From positions 248,001 through 312,000 of the forward strand of contig NZ_JAAVUV010000007.1 of the NCBI RefSeq assembly GCF_018449635.1: a DNA stretch of 64,000 nt, in the 5' to 3' direction. The notes under the pieces are model-generated. The model did no database searches, had not been told where the DNA came from, and saw only the letters and a list, made by a program, of their open reading frames with translations. Each line of letters opens with the position of its first letter. Positions within the stretch are counted from its first letter, which is position 1. A program made the position numbers and the translations under genes. Source of the stretch: Caballeronia sp. dw_276. Lineage in GTDB: Bacteria > Pseudomonadota > Gammaproteobacteria > Burkholderiales > Burkholderiaceae. Shown piece by piece: positions 1-7,929 of the stretch.

Positions 1-50
1 CGTAATCAAGCCTGGAAGCGGCTCTCGGACCTGCGTGCGCCATCGGGCCG

Positions 51-69
51 AATGGATACAACATCCATT
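51..69. promoter_or_regulatory. Palindromic operator candidate upstream of GntR gene
   Basis: Seven-base arms AATGGAT and ATCCATT flank a 5-nt spacer, 44 nt before the GntR start codon. FCD-type GntR regulators usually bind short palindromes in their own promoter, so autoregulation is the simple reading. No other copy was noticed in the window. Confidence 0.45.
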
Positions 70-112
70 TGTGGCATCATGTCTTTGACGAATTTCTTCT
101 GGAACCGCATTC

Positions 113-868
113 ATGCAGCGCGCCAATTCCGCTCCGTCGCTCGCCGACGACCTGCTTCCCGACGAAGCCCACTCTCAACTTGCAAGCGCGCGCGCCCCCA
201 AAATCACGCGCGCGACGACCGTCGATCTCGTGCTCGAAGCCATTCGTGGAAAAATTCTGCGCGGTGAAATCGGTTCGGGTGAAGCCCTGCGTCAGGAAGC
301 GCTTGCCGATGAACTCGGCGTAAGCCGAGTACCCATCCGCGAAGCCATTACTCGCCTTCACGGCGAGGGGCTCGTGACGCTGATCCCGCATAAAGGCGCG
401 TACGTATGCGGGATCTCCGCGGACGAAGTCAGGGAAAGCTTCGAGATCCGCCTGCGGCTTGAGCCGTGGATTTTTGGCGCGGCGATGGCCGCGAGCGACG
501 ACGACACCCTGGCGAAGGCGCTTGAAATAGTCGATGAAATGGAAAGCGCCACTGAAGCCACATGGGGCCAGTTGAACTGGCGGTTTCACGAGACGCTTTA
601 TGCGCCCTCGGGACTTCACCTTGCCATCGAAACGCTCAAGCGCCTGAACGATCGCAACGAGCGTTATTTCCGCTTTCAGGTCGTCAACGTCCCTATTCGC
701 GAGAACACACGGCGCGAACATATTGAAATGATCGAGGCGAGCCGCGCCCGTGACGTGAGACTTGGTACACGCATTCTTCGCGATCACCTCAAGATGGCGA
801 TGAACCAGATCGTGTCCGTCGCGGAAGCATTGCTGCGGCGTGAAGCCGCCCGCGGTGCACGGGGCTAA
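113..868 (+). CDS. GntR family (FCD) transcriptional regulator
   Basis: A 251-residue DNA-binding regulator. A disordered tail of about 30 residues precedes a GntR winged helix (about residues 35-100, with the segment LADELGVSRVPIREAI). A helical FCD effector domain follows to the C-terminus (about 110-240), with the usual scattered Asp, His and Arg residues, such as the WRFHETLY segment, that bind a metal or carboxylate ligand. FCD regulators mostly sense small organic acids. The start is the ATG at 113, with only a weak TGGA before it. The neighbouring gene on the left lies outside the window, so the target is unknown; the downstream nitrile hydratase operon, 290 nt away, is possible but not shown. 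Confidence 0.85.
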   Translation: MQRANSAPSLADDLLPDEAHSQLASARAPKITRATTVDLVLEAIRGKILRGEIGSGEALRQEALADELGVSRVPIREAITRLHGEGLVTLIPHKGAYVCGISADEVRESFEIRLRLEPWIFGAAMAASDDDTLAKALEIVDEMESATEATWGQLNWRFHETLYAPSGLHLAIETLKRLNDRNERYFRFQVVNVPIRENTRREHIEMIEASRARDVRLGTRILRDHLKMAMNQIVSVAEALLRREAARGARG

Positions 869-1103
869 TCTGCATCAATGACTTGCACGCATCAATCGGT
901 GTTTCTTCAGGCGATTAGTCACGGAACATTGCGCCCCAGACGCGGGCATGAATGCGCATTGCCGCACCAAGAATCAGCAGCCCGAGCTTGACCCGACGCA
1001 GGCGGATTTTGTCCGTTACGTACCGCTCCGACATATAAAGACATTAGATAGGCGCATTCGAGACAGAGCACGTCGCGCAAAAGCCGCCCAGCGGAAACGG
1101 GCC

Positions 1104-1153
1104 TGATACTCGCTCTAAACGAGGCTGACTTCACTCAGCCCTCGTGGGTATCA
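1104..1153 (+). promoter_or_regulatory. Nested hairpin in leader of the nitrile hydratase operon
   Basis: Outer arms TGATAC (1104-1109) and GTATCA (1148-1153) enclose an inner stem, GAGGCTGA (1121-1128) against TCAGCC plus CTC (1135-1143) with one bulged C. The structure ends 3 nt before the ATG of the GTPase gene, so it covers the weak ribosome binding region (GGG at 1146-1148). No cobalamin riboswitch box was found. Control of translation by this stem is inference. The rest of 869-1103 shows no gene. Confidence 0.4.
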
Positions 1154-1156
1154 GCC

Positions 1157-2155
1157 ATGCACCAGCCCCAAGCTTCAAGAAAGATTCCCGTGACCGTGAT
1201 CTCCGGTTTCCTCGGTGCGGGCAAGACCACGCTCGTCAATCATCTCATGCAGCAGCACACGGGCGGCCGCATTGGCGTGGTCGTGAATGAGTTCGGCGAA
1301 GTCGGCATAGATGGTCAACTGATCGTCGCCGAAGAAGAGGCGCTGATCGAAATCAATAATGGTTGCGTGTGTTGCACCGTGCGCGCCGATCTGGTGGCGA
1401 GCGTGAAAGAACTGCTCGCACGATCGCAAGGCGCATCGCACGGCAGGCTAGAACGGTTGATAGTGGAAACATCCGGACTTGCCGATCCGGCGCCGGTGCT
1501 TCAGACCTTTCTTGCAGACCCCGACCTCCGGGAAGCAGTCGAACTCGAGTCGGTCGTGACCGTGGTCGATGCACATCATTTCGGCCAGCAACTTCATGAC
1601 GAGATTGTCCGCGAACAAGTTGCGTTCGCCGATGTGATCGTGATCAACAAGATCGATCTCATCGATCAATCTTCGCTGCAGCAACTCGAGCTTCAAATAC
1701 GCGCGCTCAATCCGACAGCGTCCATCACTACCGCGAGTCAATCGCGCGTTGCCGCCGATTCGCTGCTTGGCGTGCGGCGCTTTTCATTGCCCGCGCTGCT
1801 GGAACTGGAACCCGATTTACTCGATGAAAACGCTCATGACCACGAGCACGACGCATCCATTCAATCATGCGCGTTGATTGAAAGAGGCGCGCTCGATCCT
1901 GACCGGTTTAATAAATGGATCAATCAACTTGTGCAGGAACGTGGCCAACAACTCATGCGCATGAAGGGCGTATTGCATTTTGAATCGGAGCCTCGCCAGT
2001 TTCATTTTCACAGCGTTCACATGTTGCTCGAAGGCCGCCCCGGCCGGGCATGGCGCGCGGATGAAGCGCGTGAAAACAAGTTTGTTTTCATCGGCCGCGA
2101 TCTCGATATGCCGCGTCTTCGAGAAGCATTCGTGAACTGTCTCCACCCGTCGTGA
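1157..2155 (+). CDS. COG0523 (CobW-like) metallochaperone GTPase
   Basis: A 332-residue G3E GTPase. Walker A GFLGAGKTT is at residues 17-25, the metal-binding CxCC motif (NGCVCC) ends at residue 73, an NKID guanine-specificity motif lies near residue 155, and a His/Asp segment (HDHEHD) sits near residue 222 before the C-terminal CobW domain. These proteins deliver or allocate Zn, Co or Fe using GTP. Fe-type nitrile hydratase clusters carry a related activator. Here it heads an operon containing a cobalt-type nitrile hydratase and a cobalt importer, so cobalt insertion is the likely job. Zinc allocation is the alternative. The ATG lies right after a hairpin and has a poor ribosome binding site. 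Confidence 0.9.
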   Translation: MHQPQASRKIPVTVISGFLGAGKTTLVNHLMQQHTGGRIGVVVNEFGEVGIDGQLIVAEEEALIEINNGCVCCTVRADLVASVKELLARSQGASHGRLERLIVETSGLADPAPVLQTFLADPDLREAVELESVVTVVDAHHFGQQLHDEIVREQVAFADVIVINKIDLIDQSSLQQLELQIRALNPTASITTASQSRVAADSLLGVRRFSLPALLELEPDLLDENAHDHEHDASIQSCALIERGALDPDRFNKWINQLVQERGQQLMRMKGVLHFESEPRQFHFHSVHMLLEGRPGRAWRADEARENKFVFIGRDLDMPRLREAFVNCLHPS

Positions 2156-2180
2156 ATCCCCCACCCTCAAGGAGCCTGCA

Positions 2181-2684
2181 ATGAAAAAGTCCGAAGCGTT
2201 CACGGTCAGCATCGGTGTGTTGGCTGTCGTCGATACCTATGTCACTGCCACCGTTTTTCCCGTCCCGGTATGGGTGACGTTCATCGCATGGGCGTCGTTC
2301 TTCGTGGTCGGCGGCGGCTCGGCCGGGTTTGTTCAGAGCGTCGCATCGAACCTGGTCGGGCTCGTCATTGCGTCGCTCTCGCTTCTCGCGATCGCAAGCT
2401 CGACACAGACGCCCATCATTGCCGCGATATGCGTGGGCGTGGGCAGCGCGGCGATGGTGCAAGCGTCGAAGCTCAAGTTGTTGAACGTGCTGCCCGCCGT
2501 GGTGTGGGGCTTTGCATCCACGGTTGGCACCACGGTTGCGACGGGCAAGGCGATCACAACCGCCGGAATCCATAACCCCGCACTCGTTGCCGCGGCCGCG
2601 CTGGTTACCGGTGCGCTGTTCGGCATTGTGTCGGAAGTGCTCGGCGATGCGCTGACGCGCAAGCCTGAACCACAACTCAACTGA
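2181..2684 (+). CDS. DUF1097 inner membrane protein
   Basis: A 167-residue hydrophobic protein with about five predicted membrane helices and Gly/Ala-rich repeats, resembling the DUF1097 (YcdZ-like) family of unknown function. A good AAGGAG site precedes the ATG, and the gene begins 25 nt after the GTPase. Its place inside the nitrile hydratase operon suggests a membrane role linked to that pathway, such as passage of nitrile, amide or metal, but this is only context. The C-terminal tail (RKPEPQLN) is short and polar. Confidence 0.75.
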   Translation: MKKSEAFTVSIGVLAVVDTYVTATVFPVPVWVTFIAWASFFVVGGGSAGFVQSVASNLVGLVIASLSLLAIASSTQTPIIAAICVGVGSAAMVQASKLKLLNVLPAVVWGFASTVGTTVATGKAITTAGIHNPALVAAAALVTGALFGIVSEVLGDALTRKPEPQLN

Positions 2685-2709
2685 CTTTACGGACGAAGGA
2701 GGCTACCGA

Positions 2710-3453
2710 ATGAAACTACAGCACAACCTGGGCGGACTCGAAAACCTCGGCCCGGTGAATGTCGAAACCAATGTGTTCGTGCAGCCTTGGGAGCGACGCA
2801 TCTTCGGCATACACACGGTCATGATGGCGGAGAGCACGCATCTCGCGAACGCGTTGCCGCGCTATCCCATCGCCGAGTTGCCGACTACGTTCAAGAACAC
2901 ATGGACGTGGGCATCGCTACGTACGGGTGCGGAAGGCATGCAACCGTTCGAATACTTCAAGTATCGCTATTACGAAAAATGGCTGATGGGCATCTCGCAG
3001 TTTTTCATCGACGAAGGTTATGTATCGGCCGATGAACTCGACGAAAAGACCGGTCACTATCGCGCCAACCCGCAGGCTGCACTTCCGGATCAACCCAATC
3101 CGGCGATCGCCGCGCAGATCAGCGCTTACCTGGTCAAGGGTGATTCAGGCTTTCACGAGTTCAAGGAGGCACCTCGTTTTGCGAAAGGCGCACGCGTGCG
3201 CGTGGCTGATCCCGACGCGGTGGATCACACGCGGCTGCCCGGGTATCTGCGCAACAAGGCAGGCACGGTGGATCTCGTATATCCCGGCGCGTTCTCCTAC
3301 TTCGTCTCGACAGGTCCGGACGGCATTGGTCATGCGATGCCGGTGTATCGCGTGGCGTTCGATGCCGCGGATATCTGGGGCAAGGAGAAGAGCGAGCCCA
3401 ACACGACCATCTACGCTGACCTGTTCGATGCCTATCTGCTTGCATCCAACTAA
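2710..3453 (+). CDS. nthB: Nitrile hydratase subunit beta
   Basis: A 247-residue beta subunit of nitrile hydratase, which converts nitriles to amides in the cytoplasm. The N-terminal helical domain carries the family pattern (LGGLENLGPV, then WERRIFGIHTVMM, then YYEKWL). The C-terminal SH3-like barrel (about 155-245) contains the RVR...R.PGYLR segment and the conserved GHAMPVYRVAFDAADIWG end. An AAGGAGG site precedes the start. The beta-before-alpha order is usual for cobalt enzymes. The subunit is full length rather than split in two, which argues against thiocyanate hydrolase, where this subunit is divided between two genes. Confidence 0.93.
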   Translation: MKLQHNLGGLENLGPVNVETNVFVQPWERRIFGIHTVMMAESTHLANALPRYPIAELPTTFKNTWTWASLRTGAEGMQPFEYFKYRYYEKWLMGISQFFIDEGYVSADELDEKTGHYRANPQAALPDQPNPAIAAQISAYLVKGDSGFHEFKEAPRFAKGARVRVADPDAVDHTRLPGYLRNKAGTVDLVYPGAFSYFVSTGPDGIGHAMPVYRVAFDAADIWGKEKSEPNTTIYADLFDAYLLASN

Positions 3454-3474
3454 ACCATGCCAGGAATCGAGACC

Positions 3475-4116
3475 ATGAGCGAACTATTCAAATACGACGA
3501 CGAACGCGAAGCGGCCAGCGCCGCGAGGGTGCGTGCACTGGAAGCGCTGCTGATCGAGAAAGGCGTACTCGGCAGCGATTCAGTCGATACGGTCCTCGGC
3601 CATTTCGAAACGATCGCGGGTCCGTTCAACGGCGCGCGCATCGTGGCGCGCGCCTGGTTGGACCCTGCGTTCAAGCAACTTCTCATAGACGATACGCCGA
3701 AGGCCATTGCGTCCATGAACCTGCCTCAAGGCATGGACGGCGCTGAAGGCGAACACATGGCGGCCGTCGCGAACGGCGACGGTGTGCACAATCTGATCAT
3801 CTGCACGCTGTGCTCGTGCTATCCATGGCCGGTGCTTGGCCTGCCGCCGTACTGGTACAAGGACCCTGTATTCCGCGCGCGCGGCGTGCGTGAACCCCGT
3901 GCGGTGCTGCGTGAATTCGGCGTGCCCGTCGCGCCGGAGACGAAAGTCAAGGTCTGGGACAGCAGTGCGCAGATTCGATGGTTCGTCGTGCCGGAGCGTC
4001 CCGCCGGAACAGACGACATGAGCGAGGACGAACTGGCTGCGCTCATCACGCCGGAAGCCATGATGGGCGTCGCCCTCGTGCCTTCGCCATCGTCGACCTC
4101 AACTTCCGTGGCCTGA
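3475..4116 (+). CDS. nthA: Nitrile hydratase subunit alpha, cobalt type
   Basis: The catalytic subunit, 213 residues from the ATG at 3475, which has AGGAA eight nt upstream. The ATG at 3457 is possible but lacks a site. The metal claw CTLCSC lies at residues 110-115. Thr in the second position marks the cobalt type, while Fe enzymes have Ser. The first Cys is an ordinary ligand, and the next two are normally oxidised to sulfinic and sulfenic acids. The YPWPVLGLPPYWYK segment after the claw is typical of the family. The gene lies 21 nt after the beta gene and 2 nt before the small maturation gene, so the three are probably co-translated. Confidence 0.93.
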   Translation: MSELFKYDDEREAASAARVRALEALLIEKGVLGSDSVDTVLGHFETIAGPFNGARIVARAWLDPAFKQLLIDDTPKAIASMNLPQGMDGAEGEHMAAVANGDGVHNLIICTLCSCYPWPVLGLPPYWYKDPVFRARGVREPRAVLREFGVPVAPETKVKVWDSSAQIRWFVVPERPAGTDDMSEDELAALITPEAMMGVALVPSPSSTSTSVA

Positions 4117-4118
4117 TC

Positions 4119-4463
4119 ATGTTCACTCGCTTCGAGGAATACGCAGCGTCGAGCATGCTCGGCCAACCTGATTCCCCGCCACGTCTGCAAGGCAAATTTC
4201 TCTTCGATAAACCCTGGGAACGCGAAGTATTCGGCCTTGCGCTGTCGTTGTCGAAGGCGGGTTATTTCGAATGGGAAGCCTTCAGGCAGAACCTGATTGA
4301 GTCGATTGCGCAATGGGAAGACGGCTATTGCGAAGGGCAACCGCGTTGGGACTATTACGAACGCTTTTTTGTCGCGCTAAAGAAAACGCTTGTCGATGCA
4401 GGCGTACTCTCGGCTTTGGAAATGGCAGGTATCGATGCCGTATTCGCAAGCGCCGGCGCTTAG
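4119..4463 (+). CDS. Nitrile hydratase accessory (NhlE/P14K-like) protein
   Basis: A 114-residue protein starting at the ATG 2 nt after the alpha stop. Its central part (FDKPWEREVFGLALSLS...YYERFF) resembles the N-terminal domain of the beta subunit. That is the hallmark of the small chaperones of cobalt nitrile hydratases, which carry an alpha subunit and exchange it into the enzyme (self-subunit swapping). Its position directly after beta and alpha matches known operons. Such proteins work with alpha to load and oxidise the cobalt site. The same frame is open further upstream but overlaps the alpha gene, so that extension is not used. Confidence 0.82.
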   Translation: MFTRFEEYAASSMLGQPDSPPRLQGKFLFDKPWEREVFGLALSLSKAGYFEWEAFRQNLIESIAQWEDGYCEGQPRWDYYERFFVALKKTLVDAGVLSALEMAGIDAVFASAGA

Positions 4464-4509
4464 GAAATCCACGCATTCATATTCGGGCTAGAGCCCTAAG
4501 GAGATTTTC

Positions 4510-4722
4510 ATGATGAACGACGCTGTACTCGATCCCGTTGCATTCCCCTCTCCGTTACCCGTTCGCGAACTGATGCCGTGGGCCATTTTCGGCGGTCTTC
4601 TGATGCTCCTCGCCATTTATTTTGTCGGCGCGGAAGAAGGTGCGACTTCGCTGATTCCGGGAATGTACGTCCACGAATTTGTCCACGATGGCCGGCATCT
4701 CCTCGGCTTTCCTTGCCACTGA
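4510..4722 (+). CDS. cbtB: Cobalt transporter subunit CbtB
   Basis: A 70-residue membrane protein with one transmembrane helix (about residues 20-41) and the characteristic histidine-rich C-terminus (HEFVHDGRHLLGFPCH). CbtB pairs with CbtA to import cobalt. An AAGGAG site precedes tandem ATGs at 4510 and 4513. The family is normally controlled by cobalamin riboswitches. None is visible here, which fits supply of cobalt to nitrile hydratase rather than to vitamin B12 synthesis. The gene stops 13 nt before cbtA. Confidence 0.93.
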   Translation: MMNDAVLDPVAFPSPLPVRELMPWAIFGGLLMLLAIYFVGAEEGATSLIPGMYVHEFVHDGRHLLGFPCH

Positions 4723-4735
4723 TAAGGAGCGTCTC

Positions 4736-5485
4736 ATGGTCGGTAAATTATTGGTGCGCGGAATGCTTGCGGGAATTGCCGCGGGCTTGCTGACTTTCGG
4801 TTTTGCAAGGATCGCGGGCGAGCCGCAAGTCGATCAGGCGATATCGTTCGAACAAAAAGCCGATGAAGCCAAAGGCGAAGCGCCCGAACCTGAACTCGTC
4901 AGCCGTCACACGCAAGCGGGTATCGGTTTGTTGACCGGGGTCCTTGCGTACGGCGCTGCTATAGGTGGATTATTTGCACTGAGCTTTGCGGCAATGATCG
5001 GCAGGGTTGGCAAGCTTGGTCCGAAAGCCTTGTCTGCGTTGATTGCGCTAAGCGGGTTCGTGGTGTTGGTAGTCGTGCCTGCAATCAAATATCCGGCCAA
5101 TCCGCCATCGGTTGGAGACCCTGAGACGATTGGCTATAGAACAGGCCTCTACTTTCTGATGATTGTCATTTCCCTGGCGGTTATGGTGTTCGCGCTTGGC
5201 GTCCGGCGCGCCGCGCTAAGCCGGCTCGATGCATGGAACGCGTCTATTATTGGCGGTGCAGTATTTGTCGTGGTCATTGCTGCTGTTCAGATTGCGATGC
5301 CCGAAATCAATGAAGTGCCAAGCGCTTTCCCCGCCGTATTGCTTTGGAAATTCCGCCTGGCGGCCCTCGGAATGCAAGCGGTCATGTGGACTGCGCTTGG
5401 CCTTCTGTTTGGAGCATTGGCGCAGCAGAGCCTGCATGGCACGTCGTTGCGGCGGACCATGCCGCGAGATTATATAAACAGCTAG
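4736..5485 (+). CDS. cbtA: Cobalt transporter subunit CbtA
   Basis: A 249-residue integral membrane protein with about six hydrophobic segments and the conserved SRHTQAGIGLLTG stretch that follows an acidic loop (about residues 38-60). It forms the main channel of the CbtAB cobalt importer. The start at 4736 has AAGGAG seven nt upstream; the longer frame from 4679 overlaps cbtB and is rejected. With the GTPase, nitrile hydratase and small chaperone genes it completes a cobalt supply, insertion and use cassette. Confidence 0.92.
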   Translation: MVGKLLVRGMLAGIAAGLLTFGFARIAGEPQVDQAISFEQKADEAKGEAPEPELVSRHTQAGIGLLTGVLAYGAAIGGLFALSFAAMIGRVGKLGPKALSALIALSGFVVLVVVPAIKYPANPPSVGDPETIGYRTGLYFLMIVISLAVMVFALGVRRAALSRLDAWNASIIGGAVFVVVIAAVQIAMPEINEVPSAFPAVLLWKFRLAALGMQAVMWTALGLLFGALAQQSLHGTSLRRTMPRDYINS

Positions 5486-5508
5486 CCCTAGAACTCCTGG
5501 AACTGCGT

Positions 5509-6528
5509 ATGCGCAAGATCACCGTCGCCATGGTGCTGTTTCCCGGCTTTCAGTTGCTCGACATCGCAGGCCCCAAGGATGCGTTCGCCGAAGTTCGCAT
5601 CCTGAGCCAAGGCGAGTGTGAGTACGAAATGCTGACTGTCGGGACCACCCGCGGCTCCGTGCGATCGTCGAGCGGTCTCACTGTCGTGCCGGACAGAACA
5701 ATATTCGACCCATGCCCGCAGTTCGATACGGTGATCATTCCAGGCGGGCTCGGCATTTTTGAAGTGCTGGAAGACTCCACGCTTAGCGAGTGGCTCGTCA
5801 AGCAACGCCGTATCAGCCGGCGTATCGCTGCAATTTGCAATGGCGTGTTCGCGTTCGGCGCGGCCGGCATGATCGATAACCGGACGGTCACGACTCACTG
5901 GATGGACGCAGCGCGGCTCGCCTCCATGTTCCCAAAGGCCAATGTCGAACCCGATCAGATCTACGTCAAGGACGAGGGCATCTATACGACCGCGGGCGTG
6001 ACGGCGGGTATCGACCTTGCGCTCGTGATGATTGAAGAGGACTTCGGCAAGAAGATGGCGCTCGATGTCGCCAAGTATCTGATCGTGTATGTCCGGCGCG
6101 CGGGCGGTCAATCGCAGTTCAGTCCATTGCTCGAAACCCAGGGCGCCGCCGATTCCCAAATCCAGCCTGTCCGGCAGTACCTGCTCGACAATCTTCATCT
6201 GCCGCACACCATGTCATCGCTTGCCCAACGGCTGAACATGAGCGCGCGCAATCTCTCGCGGGTTTTCAGCAAGGAATGCGGCGTGAGCCTGATGGCTTTT
6301 CTCAACGATGCGCGTATCGACGCCGCCCGGCGTTATCTTGAAAGCACCGATCACACGGTATCCGTGATCGCGCGGCGATGCGGCTTCGAAAGCGCCGACA
6401 CACTCAGGCGGACATTCAGCAAGCGCTTGCATATCAGTCCGATGGAATACCGCCAGCGGTTCCGGTCAAACGACTTGAGCAATACCGAGAATGCGCCAAA
6501 GCGCAACCGAGTGTCCGAGAGGGTTTGA
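5509..6528 (+). CDS. GlxA family transcriptional regulator (DJ-1/PfpI plus AraC HTH)
   Basis: A 339-residue regulator. Residues 1-190 form a DJ-1/PfpI-like domain with the nucleophile-elbow Cys in AAICNGVFAFG. Residues 225-325 form an AraC-type double helix-turn-helix (MSSLAQRLNMSARNLSRVF, then GFESADTLRRTFSKRL). Members of this family control catabolism of nitrogen compounds. The start is the ATG at 5509, 24 nt after cbtA; the open frame continues upstream into cbtA but has no site there. As the last gene of the nitrile hydratase run it is the most likely regulator of that operon, though this is inferred from position. Confidence 0.88.
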   Translation: MRKITVAMVLFPGFQLLDIAGPKDAFAEVRILSQGECEYEMLTVGTTRGSVRSSSGLTVVPDRTIFDPCPQFDTVIIPGGLGIFEVLEDSTLSEWLVKQRRISRRIAAICNGVFAFGAAGMIDNRTVTTHWMDAARLASMFPKANVEPDQIYVKDEGIYTTAGVTAGIDLALVMIEEDFGKKMALDVAKYLIVYVRRAGGQSQFSPLLETQGAADSQIQPVRQYLLDNLHLPHTMSSLAQRLNMSARNLSRVFSKECGVSLMAFLNDARIDAARRYLESTDHTVSVIARRCGFESADTLRRTFSKRLHISPMEYRQRFRSNDLSNTENAPKRNRVSERV

Positions 6529-6624
6529 TCCCCGAACGCGGCCATCCGAGACCCACAAGGCTCCATGTAAATGCATTTCGCGTTAGCATGCGTTCCATCG
6601 AATTGATGACGGGAAGGCATGCCC

Positions 6625-7551
6625 ATGAGTTTCGACGAAAAAATACTGAACGGCATGGGTGTGTTGAGCGCGATCGTCGATAGCGGCAGTTTCGCCGCCG
6701 CAGGCGAAGCACTCGATATGTCGCAGTCCGGCGTCAGCCGAGCAGTTGCGCGGCTCGAAGCACGGCTCGGTATCAGGCTCTTCGACCGGACCACACGTTC
6801 GGTGACGCTCACCGACGAAGGGCGCCGCTTCTACGAACAGATCGTGCCTTTGCTCAGCGGACTCGAAGAGGCTGCAGCATCGGCGTCGCTCGGCGCGAGC
6901 GCCGTGCGCGGACGCTTGCGTGTGAACATCGACCCGTTTTTCTCGCGTCTCTTTCTCGGTTCGCGGCTTGGTGCCTTCGTAGAAAAATATCCCGACCTGC
7001 AACTCGATCTGATCACAAGGGACCAGCTCAGCGATATGGTCGCCGACGGTTTCGATCTTGCCGTGCGGTTCGGCGAACCACGCGAGTCCTCGCTGATTGC
7101 GCGAAAGCTACTGGAGACGCGGATTATCACAGTGGCGTCGCCTGCGTACATCAAGAAGTACGGACGGCCGCTCGCGCCTGCGGACCTCGAACACGAACCG
7201 CATACGTGCATCAACTTTCGTGACCCGGAAACGGGCCGTCCGTTTCCTTGGGAATTTCATCGGGGCAAGAAGAAGGTCGTTATCTCGGCGCGCGGACGTC
7301 TGAGCCTCAACGACGTGGGGACCATGCATGGCGTGTGTCTCGCCGGTCATGGAATTGCCCAGGTCCTGGCGCTCGGCGTCGAGCAGTTGCTTGCAAGCGG
7401 ACGGCTGATCGACCTCTTTCCCGATTGGGCCGATGAGACCTTCCCGCTTTATGCCGCGTATCCGTCGCGGCATCACTTGCCGGCGAAGGTGCGCGCGTTC
7501 TTCGACTTTCTCGTGTCGCTAACCGGCGTGCCGCTGGAAGACGAGGTCTAA
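6625..7551 (+). CDS. LysR family transcriptional regulator
   Basis: A 308-residue LysR protein with an N-terminal winged helix (FAAAGEALDMSQSGVSRAVA, then LGIRLFDRTTRSVTLTDEG) and a periplasmic-binding-like effector domain (about 95-300). GGAAGG sits seven nt before the ATG at 6625, preferred over the ATG at 6619. Most LysR genes lie divergent to their target, but here the upstream gene points the same way, so no target is evident. The closing YPSRHHLPAKVRAF segment is common to the group that also includes the LysR genes at 12246 and 52338. Confidence 0.88.
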   Translation: MSFDEKILNGMGVLSAIVDSGSFAAAGEALDMSQSGVSRAVARLEARLGIRLFDRTTRSVTLTDEGRRFYEQIVPLLSGLEEAAASASLGASAVRGRLRVNIDPFFSRLFLGSRLGAFVEKYPDLQLDLITRDQLSDMVADGFDLAVRFGEPRESSLIARKLLETRIITVASPAYIKKYGRPLAPADLEHEPHTCINFRDPETGRPFPWEFHRGKKKVVISARGRLSLNDVGTMHGVCLAGHGIAQVLALGVEQLLASGRLIDLFPDWADETFPLYAAYPSRHHLPAKVRAFFDFLVSLTGVPLEDEV

Positions 7552-7929
7552 CGGACCGGTCACGCCGCGCCTTATCACCCTCATGTCGTTTCTTATCGTG
7601 GAGTTTTGACCGTTCTGCGCTAACGGTTCAGGCCGCAGGTTTATTCCATCGCATTCAAAAAAAATAAATGAGCCGCCGATGCGCTCTGCAAATGCCGCGG
7701 GACCGTCGCCTTAGTTAGGAACACAGATAAACTTTCCGTGGAAATACTTTGGAATAAATCATTCGATGCGCGCGTTCAGAGTGAGACGTTCGGACGCTTG
7801 AAGGAGACAGGCAACCGGCTGCGCATGCAGCGGACGCCCGTGTCCGGCGAATCCATGTCGTCTGTTCTCCGGCCCTCAACAACGAGGCGGCCGTGTGAAC
7901 ACCACTCATACCGCAAGAGGAGAATTCCA
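7552..7929 (+). other. Intergenic region with no supported gene
   Basis: A 378-nt gap between the LysR gene and the TIGR03118-like gene. It has an A-rich patch (7656-7672) and a GTGTGAACAC palindrome near 7894-7903. The reading frame of the downstream gene stays open back to 7738, but that part lacks a signal sequence and a ribosome binding site. It probably holds the promoter and leader of the downstream gene. Confidence 0.5.

Noticed and set aside
869-1103. Cobalamin riboswitch expected before cobalt genes
   Set aside because: No B12 box or its flanking stems could be found.
2710-4463. Thiocyanate hydrolase instead of nitrile hydratase
   Set aside because: The beta subunit is one full-length protein of 247 residues; thiocyanate hydrolase has this subunit split in two genes.
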